Source of the DNA: Oscheius dolichura
Taxonomy: Eukaryota > Nematoda > Chromadorea > Rhabditida > Rhabditidae
Length of the DNA: 64,000 nt
Reading direction: 5' to 3'
Assembly: GCA_932521035.1 (NCBI GenBank)
Contig: OW051497.1
Coordinates: 3,162,001-3,226,000, forward strand
The translations under genes were made by a program, and so were the position numbers. The notes under the pieces were generated by a model. The model made no database searches, was not told the origin of the DNA, and worked only from the letters and a program-made list of their open reading frames with translations. Within the stretch, counting starts at the first letter, position 1, and the number at the start of each line of letters is the position of its first letter. Below, in pieces: positions 1 through 11,237 of this stretch.

Positions 1-3000
1 GTTGGAGATCACGCCAGGTGAGCTTGGGGTTAGCCTCGAGAGCAAGAGCAAAGACTCCGGCAGCCTCAGGAGCGGCGGCAGATGTTCCAGAGTGGGAGCG
101 GGTGCATCTTCCGTAGAGGTCAGTGGTGGCTACTCCTGTTTCCGGGTTGCGTCCACCGTTGGAGAAGGTAGACGCCAAGGTGGAGGAGCAGGACTCGTCG
201 TAGTGGGCATTCTCTCCGTTGTTGATGGCGGAGTTGATGGAGATGGTCCACATGGAGGCGGCGTATCCGTCACAGTTGCAGTCGTCGTCCTCACCTCCGT
301 CTCCAGAGGCCCAGACAAAGATGCTTCCGAGTCCGTTACGTCCCTCGTTAACTCCTCGAACAATGGCTCTCATGGTGGCATTACGAGGCCCATCCACGGT
401 CTTTCCATCATCAGTCGGTCCCCATGACGCGGAATAGATGTGGATCTTGTTTGGCTCGTGTCCCATTGAATTGGCCTCAATGAGATCAGTCATGTAGGGT
501 TGATCCAACATCCGGATGCCGGCCACCTTGCTGTCATAGGCGACTCCCACACCACAGACTCCGTTGTCCCGAGCAGCGGCAATTTCTCCGGCACATCTAC
601 AAAGTTCATTGTCTTCCCATTAAATTAATTGCAAATACCGAGTTCCGTGCGAGTTGAACCAGTCATCAGTGTATCGTGGATATGGGAAGGGATCGTTGCT
701 TGAGAAGTCGTAGCTGGCCTCAGCATTGAAGTTGTTCTTCAGGTCGGGGTGCATGTAGTCCACTCCGTCATCCATGATAGCAGTGGTGATGTTCTTTCCG
801 GTGAAGCCAAGAGCCCATGCCTTCTCAACATTGAGATCCAGACGGGCTTTTCCACCGGCCTGACCAGTGTTCTTCTGGAAATGCAACCTTATACACGCTC
901 TTCCCTCTCTCATGCTCACTAATATTTCTAAGTAGCCTAATAAAAACATGTTGCGCACTCGCACGTCAGAAAGGCATAGAATTGAGCGGCCATTAATCGG
1001 ATTTCGGAGGAAAACAAGGCAAAACGCAGGGGGAGCAGAGCGATTTCAGTTAACATGAACAAACAGTGTTGGATATCATCTCATTACAGCAGATCGAGTT
1101 GCTCATTTTCTTTAAAGGACTTCCTTTTAGAAAGTTTGTGCAAAAGTCGAGAAAGACATCCTTTGGCCTTAAGATCTTTTGCATTAGCTGGATTACACTA
1201 TAAAGATTAGTGCAGAGGAAGTGTAAGGCGAAAGAGCAAATCGTTATTCGTCATATCCGCTGCTTGGTTGCCCACTGGATGGCCCTTCTCCCCAAAAGAG
1301 CATATTTGTTTGAAAAGGGTTGAAATTGCCCCCAGCGGCAATACAACAAAGAACACTTACCAAATACCACTGGTACTGGTAGAGCGGGTCGGAGGGCGAC
1401 TGGACGGAGGAGAAGTCGAATTGACTCTGGAGACGATCGGCCAGTGGGCGATAACCTCTCTTGGATCGCTTGTATCCGGTCAGTTGCTGGACATGGGCAA
1501 CCTGAAAATACTCTTGTCCCGGACGACATTTGCTCTTTTCGAGGAACCCTGAGGGAACGCCATCTATATGCCCCGCAGGCGCATCTCATTAGTAGTGGTG
1601 GTTGTGGGTGACGTCAACGGAGGGAGTCGGTTCATCTACTCGTATTTTGCGACTACCGTATGCCCCAAAGGGGCAATTAAGTATTTAGCCAGAAGGATAT
1701 GCAGATGTGTGTTTGCAGTTCCGGAAGCGGGAAGAAAGAGACGCAGACAGGTAGACTCGTGACAACTTGAGAAAAAGGTTGGCCTCCTTAGCAAGCCAAA
1801 AGAATCATAATCTTTTGGATCGTTTTTTATGACGTAGCCTGCTCTTGAAAGATTTCATCAAGAACTCCCTGATCAAGCTAGTTATTTGTGACTAGGGTAA
1901 TGATTCGCTTCGCCTAGAGAAACCCGAGGGGGGGGGGGGGGGGCTAGTGGGAAAAGGCACATCACATCACTGGAAAAGCTCAATTTCCCTATAGCGTGAC
2001 ATTTTCCGCCCTGTTCTCCCTTTATCCGGAAGTTTCCCCAACCTCATTTTATCAGAAAAACAATTACTTCGGAAATTGAGACATGACTACAGTAAGATGG
2101 GAGGCCTGGAAATTATGTAAAACCTACAGCTTCGTCTCCGTGAAGTTTGGCTTGATGTCCAATGGATCGTTTGGTTCTTCCGTGGGGCAGAGCCGGCTGG
2201 ACGAAGTGGAATTCATGCTCACTTCCGAGCACCTGCAATTCATCATCATCAGCTATTCGAGCAGTTAACACCACTTTTTCGCGGGCGATGGTGGGTAAAA
2301 AGGGGCCTTATTTACAATGTTTTAGAGCAGCTGGACAGCTGCGATAGAAGTGATTGGATGTTTCTATCTTTCACTTTTTAAAACTTCTCCCGAAATTAGA
2401 GGAAAATGTTTAATTCATTGCGAACAATGCATCCTCCCACAGCATATGAATAATGAAAATATGCGGAATTTGCTGTGTAACAGACGTCTCCCCGGGATAA
2501 GTTGTCCCTGGGTCAAGGTAAAGAGATAGTTCTTACCGATCCTCTGTTGACAAAGCCGTGCCGCTTGGCTACTTTGTGAGCATTGTCAAGTCCTGGCTGT
2601 TTCAAATGCACGTGGAAATGATTTGTGTACACCTAAACAGTTATATATTGCGGTAGAATGAGATCTGTTACCTCAAGGGCGTTAATTAATGGAAGGGCCA
2701 AAAGAAGAAGGCCCGGCCAGGATGATACCCGGCATAGCATTCCTGAAACAGAGAATATGAACAATTATTTCAAAAAAAAATATGAAAGAGAGAGCTTTGG
2801 TTTACTTCCTCAAAGAGATATCAAGACTCTATTACGAAATTATTAGCTGGCTGGGAGGAATTAGCGAGGCTCACACGCAGCTACCACGGTTTTCTAGGTG
2901 GCCGGGAGCATAACATAGATGACGGACGACGTCAAGCCGGGAGAGGATAGCCTCAGATGTTGGGGGAGAGGAAACAAACAAAAGGAGCTCTTCTTCTTGG

Positions 3001-4276
3001 CGAGCGCCTGATTTAATTAGACGCTTTATGGACAGCTTCTATCCCATTCCTCTTGCAAATAAGCTTCGTTTTCATGTCATTATGAGAGTTAAAGAGGACA
3101 AGACACGCCCTTCACACGTCATTTAGTTCCCGGCCAAACGTTATTCTATAAGGGCCCTTTGAAAGAAGACATGATGGAGCGGGTTGATCGTGCCCTGACA
3201 AGCAGCCATTAGCAACCATTTCAACCGGGGAAGAATCACGCGAAATTTTTACTTGATTGCATGACTTGATCGTTTTTTTCTGCCTTTGGGGGTGGATGAA
3301 AAAGAGATGAACAACATTTCAGCCGACTACTGTAGACTACATTTCAGTCCAGACCTCAGCAGGGTTTAGGGAAATAAATTTGGTCGGATCCCACGCTTAC
3401 ATCGTGCTGTTTAACAAGGAAAGTGTCATACTGTAAGAGAGCTATGATATTGTTTTCCATATATTGTACCTGCCCCGTCTAATGGAATGCTTCCTAATAG
3501 AATGTCAAAGATTAACCGCCTAACAAATCGAATTTCCCTTTTGGCTTTTTTGTGATGTCGCTCCCTTCGTGCCTACTTCCTGTGTCCATCCAAAAACTAA
3601 CAGAATTAAAGCTCACAAAGTGAAAAGCCGCTAGACATCAATGAACGTCAACACACAGCAGTTTCTAATGTAAAAAAACAATCACCCATTCTGGGCTAAA
3701 TGTCGGAAAACAGGAAAAGTAAAAAGCCGACCTGAAGAAAGAGAATAATGCAATATTCTTGTTTTTTGAGAGAAAATACTCGGGATTGTGACAAAGGGGG
3801 TGTGAATGACATTAAGGCCGGCTGAAAAGAGTTGGGCTCGGCGCACCCAAAACATTTGAAGAACTCTCTTATCATAACCACTATTCCGGCTAATAAAATC
3901 TCAGAAGGATCAAAATCCGATGGCTTTTATCAACGCAAGGACGAATAATTAGAGCCTGGGCCCTAATTAAAAATGATTGAGCTGAGGCGCCGTCTTTGTA
4001 CTGCAGCAGCACCCTCTCTGCTTAAAAGTCCTGCTCAACGGACAACAGGGTCAGCCCCTAACTGGATGTCCAATAATTTCCCTGAAAATGGAGAGAGAGG
4101 CTCACCTCGGTGTTGGGGGCTGCGGCGGCGCCCCAGGGAGTGACGAGGAGGAGGAGAATCAATGAGAAGACGGCTGCACGTTCACATCGATTGCCCGAGC
4201 GGAGACCGACTTTGCCGTGGGGAGTCGTCAGGAGTTTCCGTCGAGCATCATGCGGTGATGGGTGGCGGATGCCGGA
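1..4276 (-). CDS. egl-3: Prohormone convertase 2 (PC2, kexin/subtilisin-type), partial at left edge
   Basis: This serine endoprotease cleaves neuropeptide precursors after dibasic sites in dense-core vesicles. Minus-strand exons that splice in phase are 4106 and upstream (hydrophobic signal sequence, ending APNTE), 2632-2537 (VYTNHFHVHL), 2232-2128 (prodomain with KRS), 1501-1361 (prodomain end, cleavage site KRSKRG), 874-639 and 596 to the window edge. The catalytic domain shows Asp in IMDDGVDYMHPD, His in NSHGTRCAGE and Ser in SGTSAAAPEAAG. The oxyanion position reads WASGDGGE; this Asp in place of Asn distinguishes PC2 from furin-type convertases. The P domain and C-terminus lie outside the window. 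The signal-peptide frame is open back to a stop at 4277-4279 but has no in-frame ATG, so the true start is probably in an undetected upstream exon. The partner 7B2 is at 42317-44027. Identity is near certain; the 5' end is uncertain. Confidence 0.95.
1928..1943. repeat. G16 homopolymer tract
   Basis: Sixteen consecutive G residues on the plus strand lie inside the 2127-1502 intron of the PC2 gene. Long mono-G/mono-C tracts are a known feature of Caenorhabditis genomes, where the DOG-1/FANCJ helicase protects them. Confidence 0.95.
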
Positions 4277-5985
4277 CTATTCTGGCGACAACTGAAAATC
4301 ACTGTCGTCAGGTGCTCTCTTCATCCCGGAAAATATAAGGAGGTGGACGAGCAACAAGATTTGAACCTTGGCACATTTTGCTCGGCAAAGTGTAAGACGG
4401 GACTGTAGAAAGGGAACGGGAGACGTGTTAAGACGAGCTGCACGGGGGCTCTATCTTATGCATTCATAACCTTCAGCAATAATTTTGAGAAATACTCCGC
4501 AACTGGCAGGTAATCGAAGCGGTATGGATTCTGTCGGAATACTGCAGACCGTAAAAGTTAGTTCTGGTAAACACCCCAATTCGAGTTAGCTACCCGTCTT
4601 CAGTATTATCTCCTCACTGGCCACAAAATGATCCTCTATGAGTTTGTAAATATTAGCCGTCTGCCGACCTATGCGTTACCGGTAAACGATCCTCAAAAAA
4701 GTCAGGAACCGAATTCTTCCATCCCAACAAATATGTTATGAAGAATCTATGTTGTTTGTATCCGCGAAACACAACCCTAACATGTTTTGAAAGGGATACT
4801 GTAATCATTAGAGTGTACGTGTCTCTAACCACAATTTCTTGTTTTTCGGGAATCTTCATCTTCGCCTACTATATGCTTTCCCAGCTTTTGCATGGGATCA
4901 AGGACAGATTTTAGGATTATCTTAGTGCTTCTTATTTGATACGTCTTTATCTTCTATTTTTTTCACCTGTTGTGTCTTGTCCATATGTACATATTAATGT
5001 AAAAAACGTTAGTACAGCACAACGGTGAAAGAGCGCAGTTTGTTCTAAAACTTAGTCATAACCATATGACGAGGGAAGCAGGCGACCATGGCGTCTAGTG
5101 GTGTCCTTTACAAAACACTTGTCGTTCCGATATCGCCCCCGCCTACGAGGATAAATAGCCTCTACCGCTTGTGATATCACTGTCCCGATCTGTTTAATGA
5201 GAGTCGCAAGGATGAAATTCCCGTCTGGAATACTGTAATGTTATTCGAGATGTTGTAATTGTGAACTATGAAGCCCTAAATTTGACCAAAGGATGAAACA
5301 TTGAGAGTCTTGCGGAGCACTGTTGGAATTGGAATAAATTATTCGGAAGATATGAGAAGACAGGAACAAGATAAAAGACAGTCGAGCACGGGCTTCCAAT
5401 TCCATATGACACCAAGTAGGCCTGATTCTGACATTCAAAGGAACGGAGAACTTTTTCTAATTCTCCAATCACCCGAAACACTTGGAACCTTTACCTCTCA
5501 TCTTGGGTAAACGCTGTGACACTGGATACGTTTTAATTCGTTACCCCTTTTGAACCTCAAAGGCTATTTTCGACCAGGAATTATCGTCACTGACCACTAT
5601 ATTTCCTCAGCAAACGCGTATTTCCTGTTATTCTCAAAGAATACTTCGTACTCCTAAAAGCAATCACTCCGACTGTGTTACCCGGTAAACAAGTAAAGTG
5701 TGAGAACAGTAGGTCACCAGGTCTTGGGAAAAGTTAGTTTGAGTTCTCCCTCATGATATCACGGAAGTTTCAGTATTTACCTACTATCATTATTAGCCAA
5801 ATGCCACCTCTATAGGTCACTGGGCGAACGTCACCTTTTAGGTCTCAAGCGTGGGCGCCGGGATGTTTCCTTCTCATTTCACGTGTGCACCTTTCGAGAT
5901 CCTGCAAGTCAAACATGACCGCCCCTTGGCTCGGCTACAAAAGCCGCCGCGGATCACAGTTTCCAATCACTTTTTGTCAACAAAA
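4277..5985. other. Intergenic region upstream of PC2
   Basis: About 1.7 kb between the 5' end of the PC2 gene and the next plus-strand gene. Only short ORFs of 60-70 codons occur, overlapping on both strands, with no recognisable domain and no consistent splice chain. It presumably holds the PC2 promoter and perhaps its missing first coding exon. I see no RNA gene. Confidence 0.5.
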
Positions 5986-6470
5986 ATGAGTGCTCCCAAC
6001 TCCCAGGTTAGAGATCCGCTTCCCTTTTTATTCAATTCTTCCTGTTTAGCCTTCCTCCCGTAGAGGGTCTCTTGTCCCTCCACCCAAACAATTTGGAGCC
6101 GTTGTTACCGAAGACCTCCAATTGAAGTACTACAACTGTGCCCCAGTTCAGCCCCGCAAGGGGTCTCTCACACCTGCCGAAGACAAAGACATCAAGTTGG
6201 GGAAGTCCGAAGTCTTCGGAGTCTGTTGTGATGAGGAAAACAAAGTCCACTACTATAACTGTGCTCCAGTTAAGGTTTGTCATCCCCGAATTACCCCTAA
6301 AACAAAGGACTCTTCAGCCAAAGAAGACCAAAACCAATGCCTCGGGACAACCAGCGAAGAAAATGATCCACCGTATTTTCAAAGGAGAAGGCAAAAGCAA
6401 CCTCTCCGGCTCCGACTGTTCTCTCTCCTCCATCGGGTCTAATTGTTCTGGAACAGGGAAGAACAATTAA
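5986..6470 (+). CDS. Unrecognised 132-aa protein with two RxGSL...YYNCAPV repeats
   Basis: Three exons (5986-6006, 6050-6274, 6318-6470) join in phase 0 to give 132 codons. I do not recognise a family. The protein holds an internal duplication. Each repeat opens with a basic-Gly-Ser-Leu motif (SRRGSLVPP near residue 10, PRKGSLTPA near residue 42) and closes with the identical heptapeptide YYNCAPV (near residues 34 and 75). RRGSL and RKGSL match the PKA/PKC consensus. A CC pair (VCCDEE) lies between them. The third exon encodes a basic stretch, then a Ser/Gly/Asn-rich tail with paired cysteines (SDCSLSSIGSNCSG). No signal peptide or membrane segment is seen, so it is probably intracellular. 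The stop is followed by an AT-rich stretch with ATTAAA-like signals. The splice chain is strong; function is unknown. Confidence 0.7.
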
Positions 6471-8220
6471 TCCGCCATCTTCTCCCAAACACTCCTTGTA
6501 CATACCTCTTACCCTTTTGATTAAAAACAGTTGTCATTGCGCCTATCATGCCAAATAAACTTAATATTTTTCAATAGTTTGTTTTCGCTTCGAACAGCAA
6601 GCACAAGACCGGAACACCTTGGCATTCCCCTCAATATCCGTGAGAATATATGTTTTTCCGGAGAGAAACTCCAGTTATCAGAGCACACTGAGTCAGATCG
6701 TACGCACTTGAGTACGGGCTTAGTTCCGGCAGGGATGATGTTTATCTGGGCTGTTGCTGGATGTCAGCCAATTACACAAAAAAGAGAGGAAAAGTCTAGG
6801 GTTGACAGCTATTTCCAGGTAAGAAGAACGGGAAAGCAGGGCTAAGGAGGAAGTCTGTCTCAGTTCCGAATAACGTACATGATCTTCGATATCAGGCCTG
6901 TTGCGTGCTTCTTCAAGATGCGCAAGCCCCAGAGGATTTCCTATTTTCTATAAAAGCGCAGAAAGAGGCATAATACAACAAAATTCATTTCTTATCCTTG
7001 CATGTGTAAGCTAAACGCCAGTTTGTATCTCTCCCGAGTCCCAAAAAATGAATGCACCCATGAGGAAACATCTAAAAGAAGTTTTGTTGCCCACCAGTGT
7101 TTCAATAGATACGTGCGAGGAAAAAAAACTAGTCAGCAAAAAGTTCTTCACTATTGTTTTTCCACATACCACTCCACTTAACCCTTAAAACCAAAGTGCA
7201 AGAATAACAGATCCATCCATTTTGTTTGCTTATAGATATCTTACCGTATCTTTCTCCTATCCACAGAAAAACTTTTACCGGAGTGATTCGGCTACGTCTA
7301 ACTCTGTTTGACTACCTCTCTTAGATTTATCTCAGGATAAGTATCCCGGTGTATGGCTATCGAGAACCTTTTGCCGAACTCGCCGGTAGGTTAAAAAAAG
7401 AACCACTCTACAATTGTTCACTGGGCTTTGCCTATAGTTGTAGATGTCTAGTACAGGAACATACGAGAGTATGTGAGAAAGCACTCGGCGGCACTACAAA
7501 AGACAGATAAAAATAGTGACTGGACTTGTGATCGGAGAGCCAGTGGTTATGTTTAGCTTCTGTTCGCTTGTAACATCACCCAGACACCAGAATGGAATGA
7601 TCAAGAGGAAACTGTGGGGAATACAGTATACGTTCGCTTCCGAGGTTTTTCATTTGGATACTCGGTTTGTTGGGTTTTTCGGGAGTCAATTTGAAGAAGG
7701 CTAACAATGCGGGCAACTTTTTTCACAGTTTTGCTATCTTTAACCAAACTACAGACTTGCTGTCTTATTGTTGCAGGATGCTTCTTGGTGTCACATTCAA
7801 GAGAGAGTGATTAACTTCAGTCTGCCGTGTTTACAAGGGCTTTAGGCGAACAGTCAAGTACTGGAAGATGCCTCGCCGGTGACTATACCCTTCTTGATTA
7901 AAGAAGGAGCTCGACACAATATCTGAACTTATGATTCTTGACAATTGCTTTGATTAACTGCTCGATGTCATAGACAAAGATCACTCCGTTCCCGGTAAAT
8001 GGGTTCTTTCTCATTCGTGCGCTTCCGCCTAGAAATATCAATTTTCCAAGAAAATGAATCAGTTGTCTAGACGGATTAGCCTTTTCCGTTTCCCGGTAAT
8101 CCGCCCATATAAAACTAGTGTACCGAGTGTGGTTGCACTGAGACTTGTATATATACCTGGTTGATAATCCCCTAATCTGCTGGCGCTCTCGCTCATCCGA
8201 AAATCTATTCGAGCCAGTCG
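6471..8220. other. Intergenic region, no supported gene
   Basis: About 1.75 kb. It contains plus-strand ORFs of 104 codons (6531-6845) and 62 codons (7516-7704) with ordinary chance length and no domain signal. The last 100 bases before 8221 include TATATATACC and would be the promoter of the next gene. Confidence 0.5.
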
Positions 8221-8747
8221 ATGAGAATGTTCTACGACCTGCTCCTGATTCTTTGTTTTGCTACAGGTAAACGTTGATCTGCTAACTTGTACTGTACAAT
8301 TTCCTGTAGCCTTTGCTGCCCCTCCTGAGATCTCTTTGACTATCCACCGAGTTGTTGATGAAGAGCAAGGATTGAATGAAACCCTAAATGGTAAGCCGAC
8401 TTCCTGATCTCATGGATGTCTAGTTCGAGCAACCCACGACATGATTATCTTGGAAGCCTCAGATGTTCTTGACAACAACGGTACGTTTGTCAATGGAACA
8501 GAAATCGAAGGCGAGGGTAACAAAGGAGACCATGTGGTTTCCCGTTTAGCACGTGAGACTAATATTACTAAAGACGAGGATGGAAACTTGCTTGTACAAC
8601 TCCCTAAGGTTGACAATTCTAGTGCTGATGTTCATGTTGGTAGGATTTACAACTTAATTGGGATACTAAACTTTTTCAGGCTCCGGAACCCATATTGTTA
8701 ACCAAGTCAGTGGAGAACTCGCTGTCGAATCCAAGGGAGGATGGTAA
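8221..8747 (+). CDS. Small secreted acidic protein, unrecognised
   Basis: Four exons (8221-8266, 8310-8390, 8424-8639, 8680-8747) total 411 nt and encode 136 aa, with every junction GT-AG and in phase. The N-terminus MRMFYDLLLILCFATAFA is a clear signal peptide. The mature protein is acidic and rich in Asn, Val and Asp, with three or four N-glycosylation sequons (NETL, NNGT, NGTE, NITK) and no cysteine in the mature part, so it lacks disulfides. The C-terminus is SKGGW. I recognise no family; a nematode-specific secreted or excretory protein is likely. The second intron is only 33 nt. The start is the first of two closely spaced ATGs; the second, two codons on, would also leave a signal peptide. 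The splice model is strong. Confidence 0.75.
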
Positions 8748-9233
8748 GGGACAGGATACCCGTTTCGAATAAACTTTGTTGAATATACTGTATAGCATAG
8801 TCTCTTCTCCTCTATTGGTTCAACCCCTTCTCTTTTCAGTTCAAGTGATTGTTCTCTTTGTTTTCTACATTCCCTAACTGTAACCGTGTTTAGGGAGGTT
8901 CGACTACAGACCGCTGTAGTGACTCAGCGAGAAGGTCGACAGAAGCGAACTGACCACATAACTCGTATATTATTTTATGATATGTATTCCTCTACAATGT
9001 CATCAACGACACTCTCTTCTGCGTCAATGCCTTCCTAAAAGAGCCACCAAGACATAGGATAATAAAATTAATCCGTTTATTACGTATGAATTCAGTGAAG
9101 TCTTCATCCCTGATTGACTAGGTCAAAGAAAGTTCTACTGGAACGTGAAAGTTTGAAAGATCTGAGCATACTGGACAATGACTAGACGGATTCTATATGA
9201 ACAATTGTACACGTACACTATGAAAGTGAAAAA
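8748..9233. other. Convergent 3' region between the secreted-protein and NCOA4-like genes
   Basis: This 486-nt stretch lies between two convergent genes and holds only their 3' UTRs. AATAAA-type signals are present near 8769 (GAATAAAC) and 9060 (AATAAAATTAAT). No ORF is supported. Confidence 0.5.
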
Positions 9234-11237
9234 CTATTTGTGCATTATGGTCCAAAGATGGTGTCCAAATGCTACGAGTTTCTTCTTCGCGTTATGATCA
9301 CCGTTGCTCGCCGCGTCGACGTCTTGATTTGTCACCGGCAGGGCGACCTTCCCCATTCCTCCTCCTCCACCACTGCGGATTGAGAAAATGGCCAGGTTCT
9401 CCAGGTTCTTTGCAAGATCTTCGTCTATCTAAAATTAAGGGATGGAAAATACTCCGGGTGAATATCAAACCTCGGGATGAGTAGGCGTCTTGGCGTCGTC
9501 CTTTGTGTCAGCCTCCTGTTTGTCCGAAGAGTCGGGCTTCTGTTCCGTCGAGCAAGTGGGCAAGTACCAATCAGCGCAATTTGAGTCGCAGATGTTTTGC
9601 ATGACATTTTGGAACTCGTACTTTGCTCTATAATGTCTCTTTTATAAAAAAAAGCAAGAAAAGTTAACTTACGCATGAACAAGCTGTGAAAAAGGCTTGC
9701 TAGAACTGGACGAGCTAGCTTGTCCCAGTAGCCAACAGGCTGCATCGGAGTTCAAGGTCTTCAAAAACTCAGAGGTGAATTCGTAGACAGACTCTGTAGC
9801 TGCTTCCTTCTTCATTGCGTTGTTAGTCAAGTTGGGCCAGGTGATGTTAAACTGTTGGGGCTTGTTGGACTGAAATTACTACTACATTTAATAACATAAC
9901 TAAAGCGAACCACTTGAGGAACACTGGGAATGATGTCGAATGAAGAACAGATGGAGTTGGTCTCGGCTTCAGAGTCAGTTCGATCGTCAGGTACCAATTT
10001 GAAGAGCTCTTCGTGGGTCAGTTCCTTTCCAGGAATGTGGCTCAACCACTTGCGGATCTAAAACATTAAAGTAAGCTTGTAAATACCCTAAGCAAACCGA
10101 TTCCATTTGTTCAGGAGAAGCGGCAACTGCCGGCTGGCGAGAAATGAAGTGAACCGACTTGTGGGCCATGGCGATCTCGTCCTCGTAGTCCTCGTAATTC
10201 ATTGGAAGAGTTTCTCCGGTGAATTTCTACAAAGCCTGTTGTTCAGACCCTATGCACAACGCAAGTGTACCTGGTTCTTACTGCTCTCGAACTTTATGTT
10301 TCCGAATTGTCCGATAGCCGTTCGGAAAGCGACAAGGTCCTTGTCAAAGTAGAGTGTCCCGCACCCCTTTGGTGATATGTCCAGATGAGCCAAGGTGTCC
10401 ACAATGTCTACAGCGTCATTTGCCGTGGTCTCAGGTGATTGACACTGCTCTGAAAGATGGAAATAGACAGTTCATCCGACAGCACAGGTCACTAGACAGA
10501 CGCTCCGATAAAGTCTATGATAAAAATAATTTCGCAAATGTAAACCATATGTTTTATCGGTTACGTGCTCTCCAGGAGAAATCAGGCCAGGGCACACTGC
10601 GTCACAAAAGGGAAAAAGTCCATCGACAAAAGATTACGACTGTCCCTCCAAGGAGGAGATAAGACCCGGCGTGGACGTGTAGAATTCAAATTTTTTTAGG
10701 ATACACAACTCACTGATCAGCTTGTAGAGGTCCTTCTGCTGGGCATCCAATTGGGATTCCTTGATTTTGACTTCAATCTCCAATTGACGAAGGAGCTCGG
10801 TCTCTCTGGCTCGGAGGAGGGCGATCTGCTGGGTGAAGGTCTCCATGATCTCCTTTCTCACCTAAAAAAGGCAGTTACTTTCGCTTCGGCGATTCTTTGA
10901 TGAAATTTGCTTAAAAATGAGCGTTAATGTTTAAAAATAAGACTTCTTTCCTTTCTAGACCAGACAAGACTCGTTTAGAATACCCGCTAAAGACGCTCTA
11001 GTATCTAAATTTCCTTGAGATAGTCATTGAGCGCGCTCTAAATAACTACATTCGCGTTAAATTTGTATTTCCTTGATTAATCTGCCTGGTTTAACTCGAA
11101 TTAAAAATTAGAAAGAATAAGGGACTCACTGAATTCATGTTCGAACGTAGAGAATCGCGGAAGGAAGCCAGGCAATCCACAGAATTCTCCAGCATCCGCT
11201 GTGAAAGAGCATGAGCGGAATTCCTTTCAACGCTCAT
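9234..11237 (-). CDS. NCOA4/ARA70-domain protein (ferritinophagy receptor-like)
   Basis: Human NCOA4 is a coactivator and the selective-autophagy receptor for ferritin. The first exon starts at 11237 just after TTTTTTTCAG, a likely trans-splice site, and encodes MSVERNSAHAL and a helix ending in SLRSNMNS. The next exon is a long amphipathic coiled coil (KEIMETFTQQIALLRARETE, then LDAQQKDLYKLI). After a linker comes the segment LYFDKDLVAFRTAIGQFGNI, which follows the NCOA4 pattern of one hydrophobic strand, a helix and an F-G turn. Later exons encode IRKWLSHIPGKELTHEELFK, a conserved-looking cysteine/tryptophan patch (NICDSNCADWYLPTC), an acidic Lys/Asp linker and a Gly-rich C-terminus ending LWTIMHK. 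Seven exons with short introns splice in phase. The ARA70 assignment rests on coiled-coil layout and motif memory, not on a search. Confidence 0.65.
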
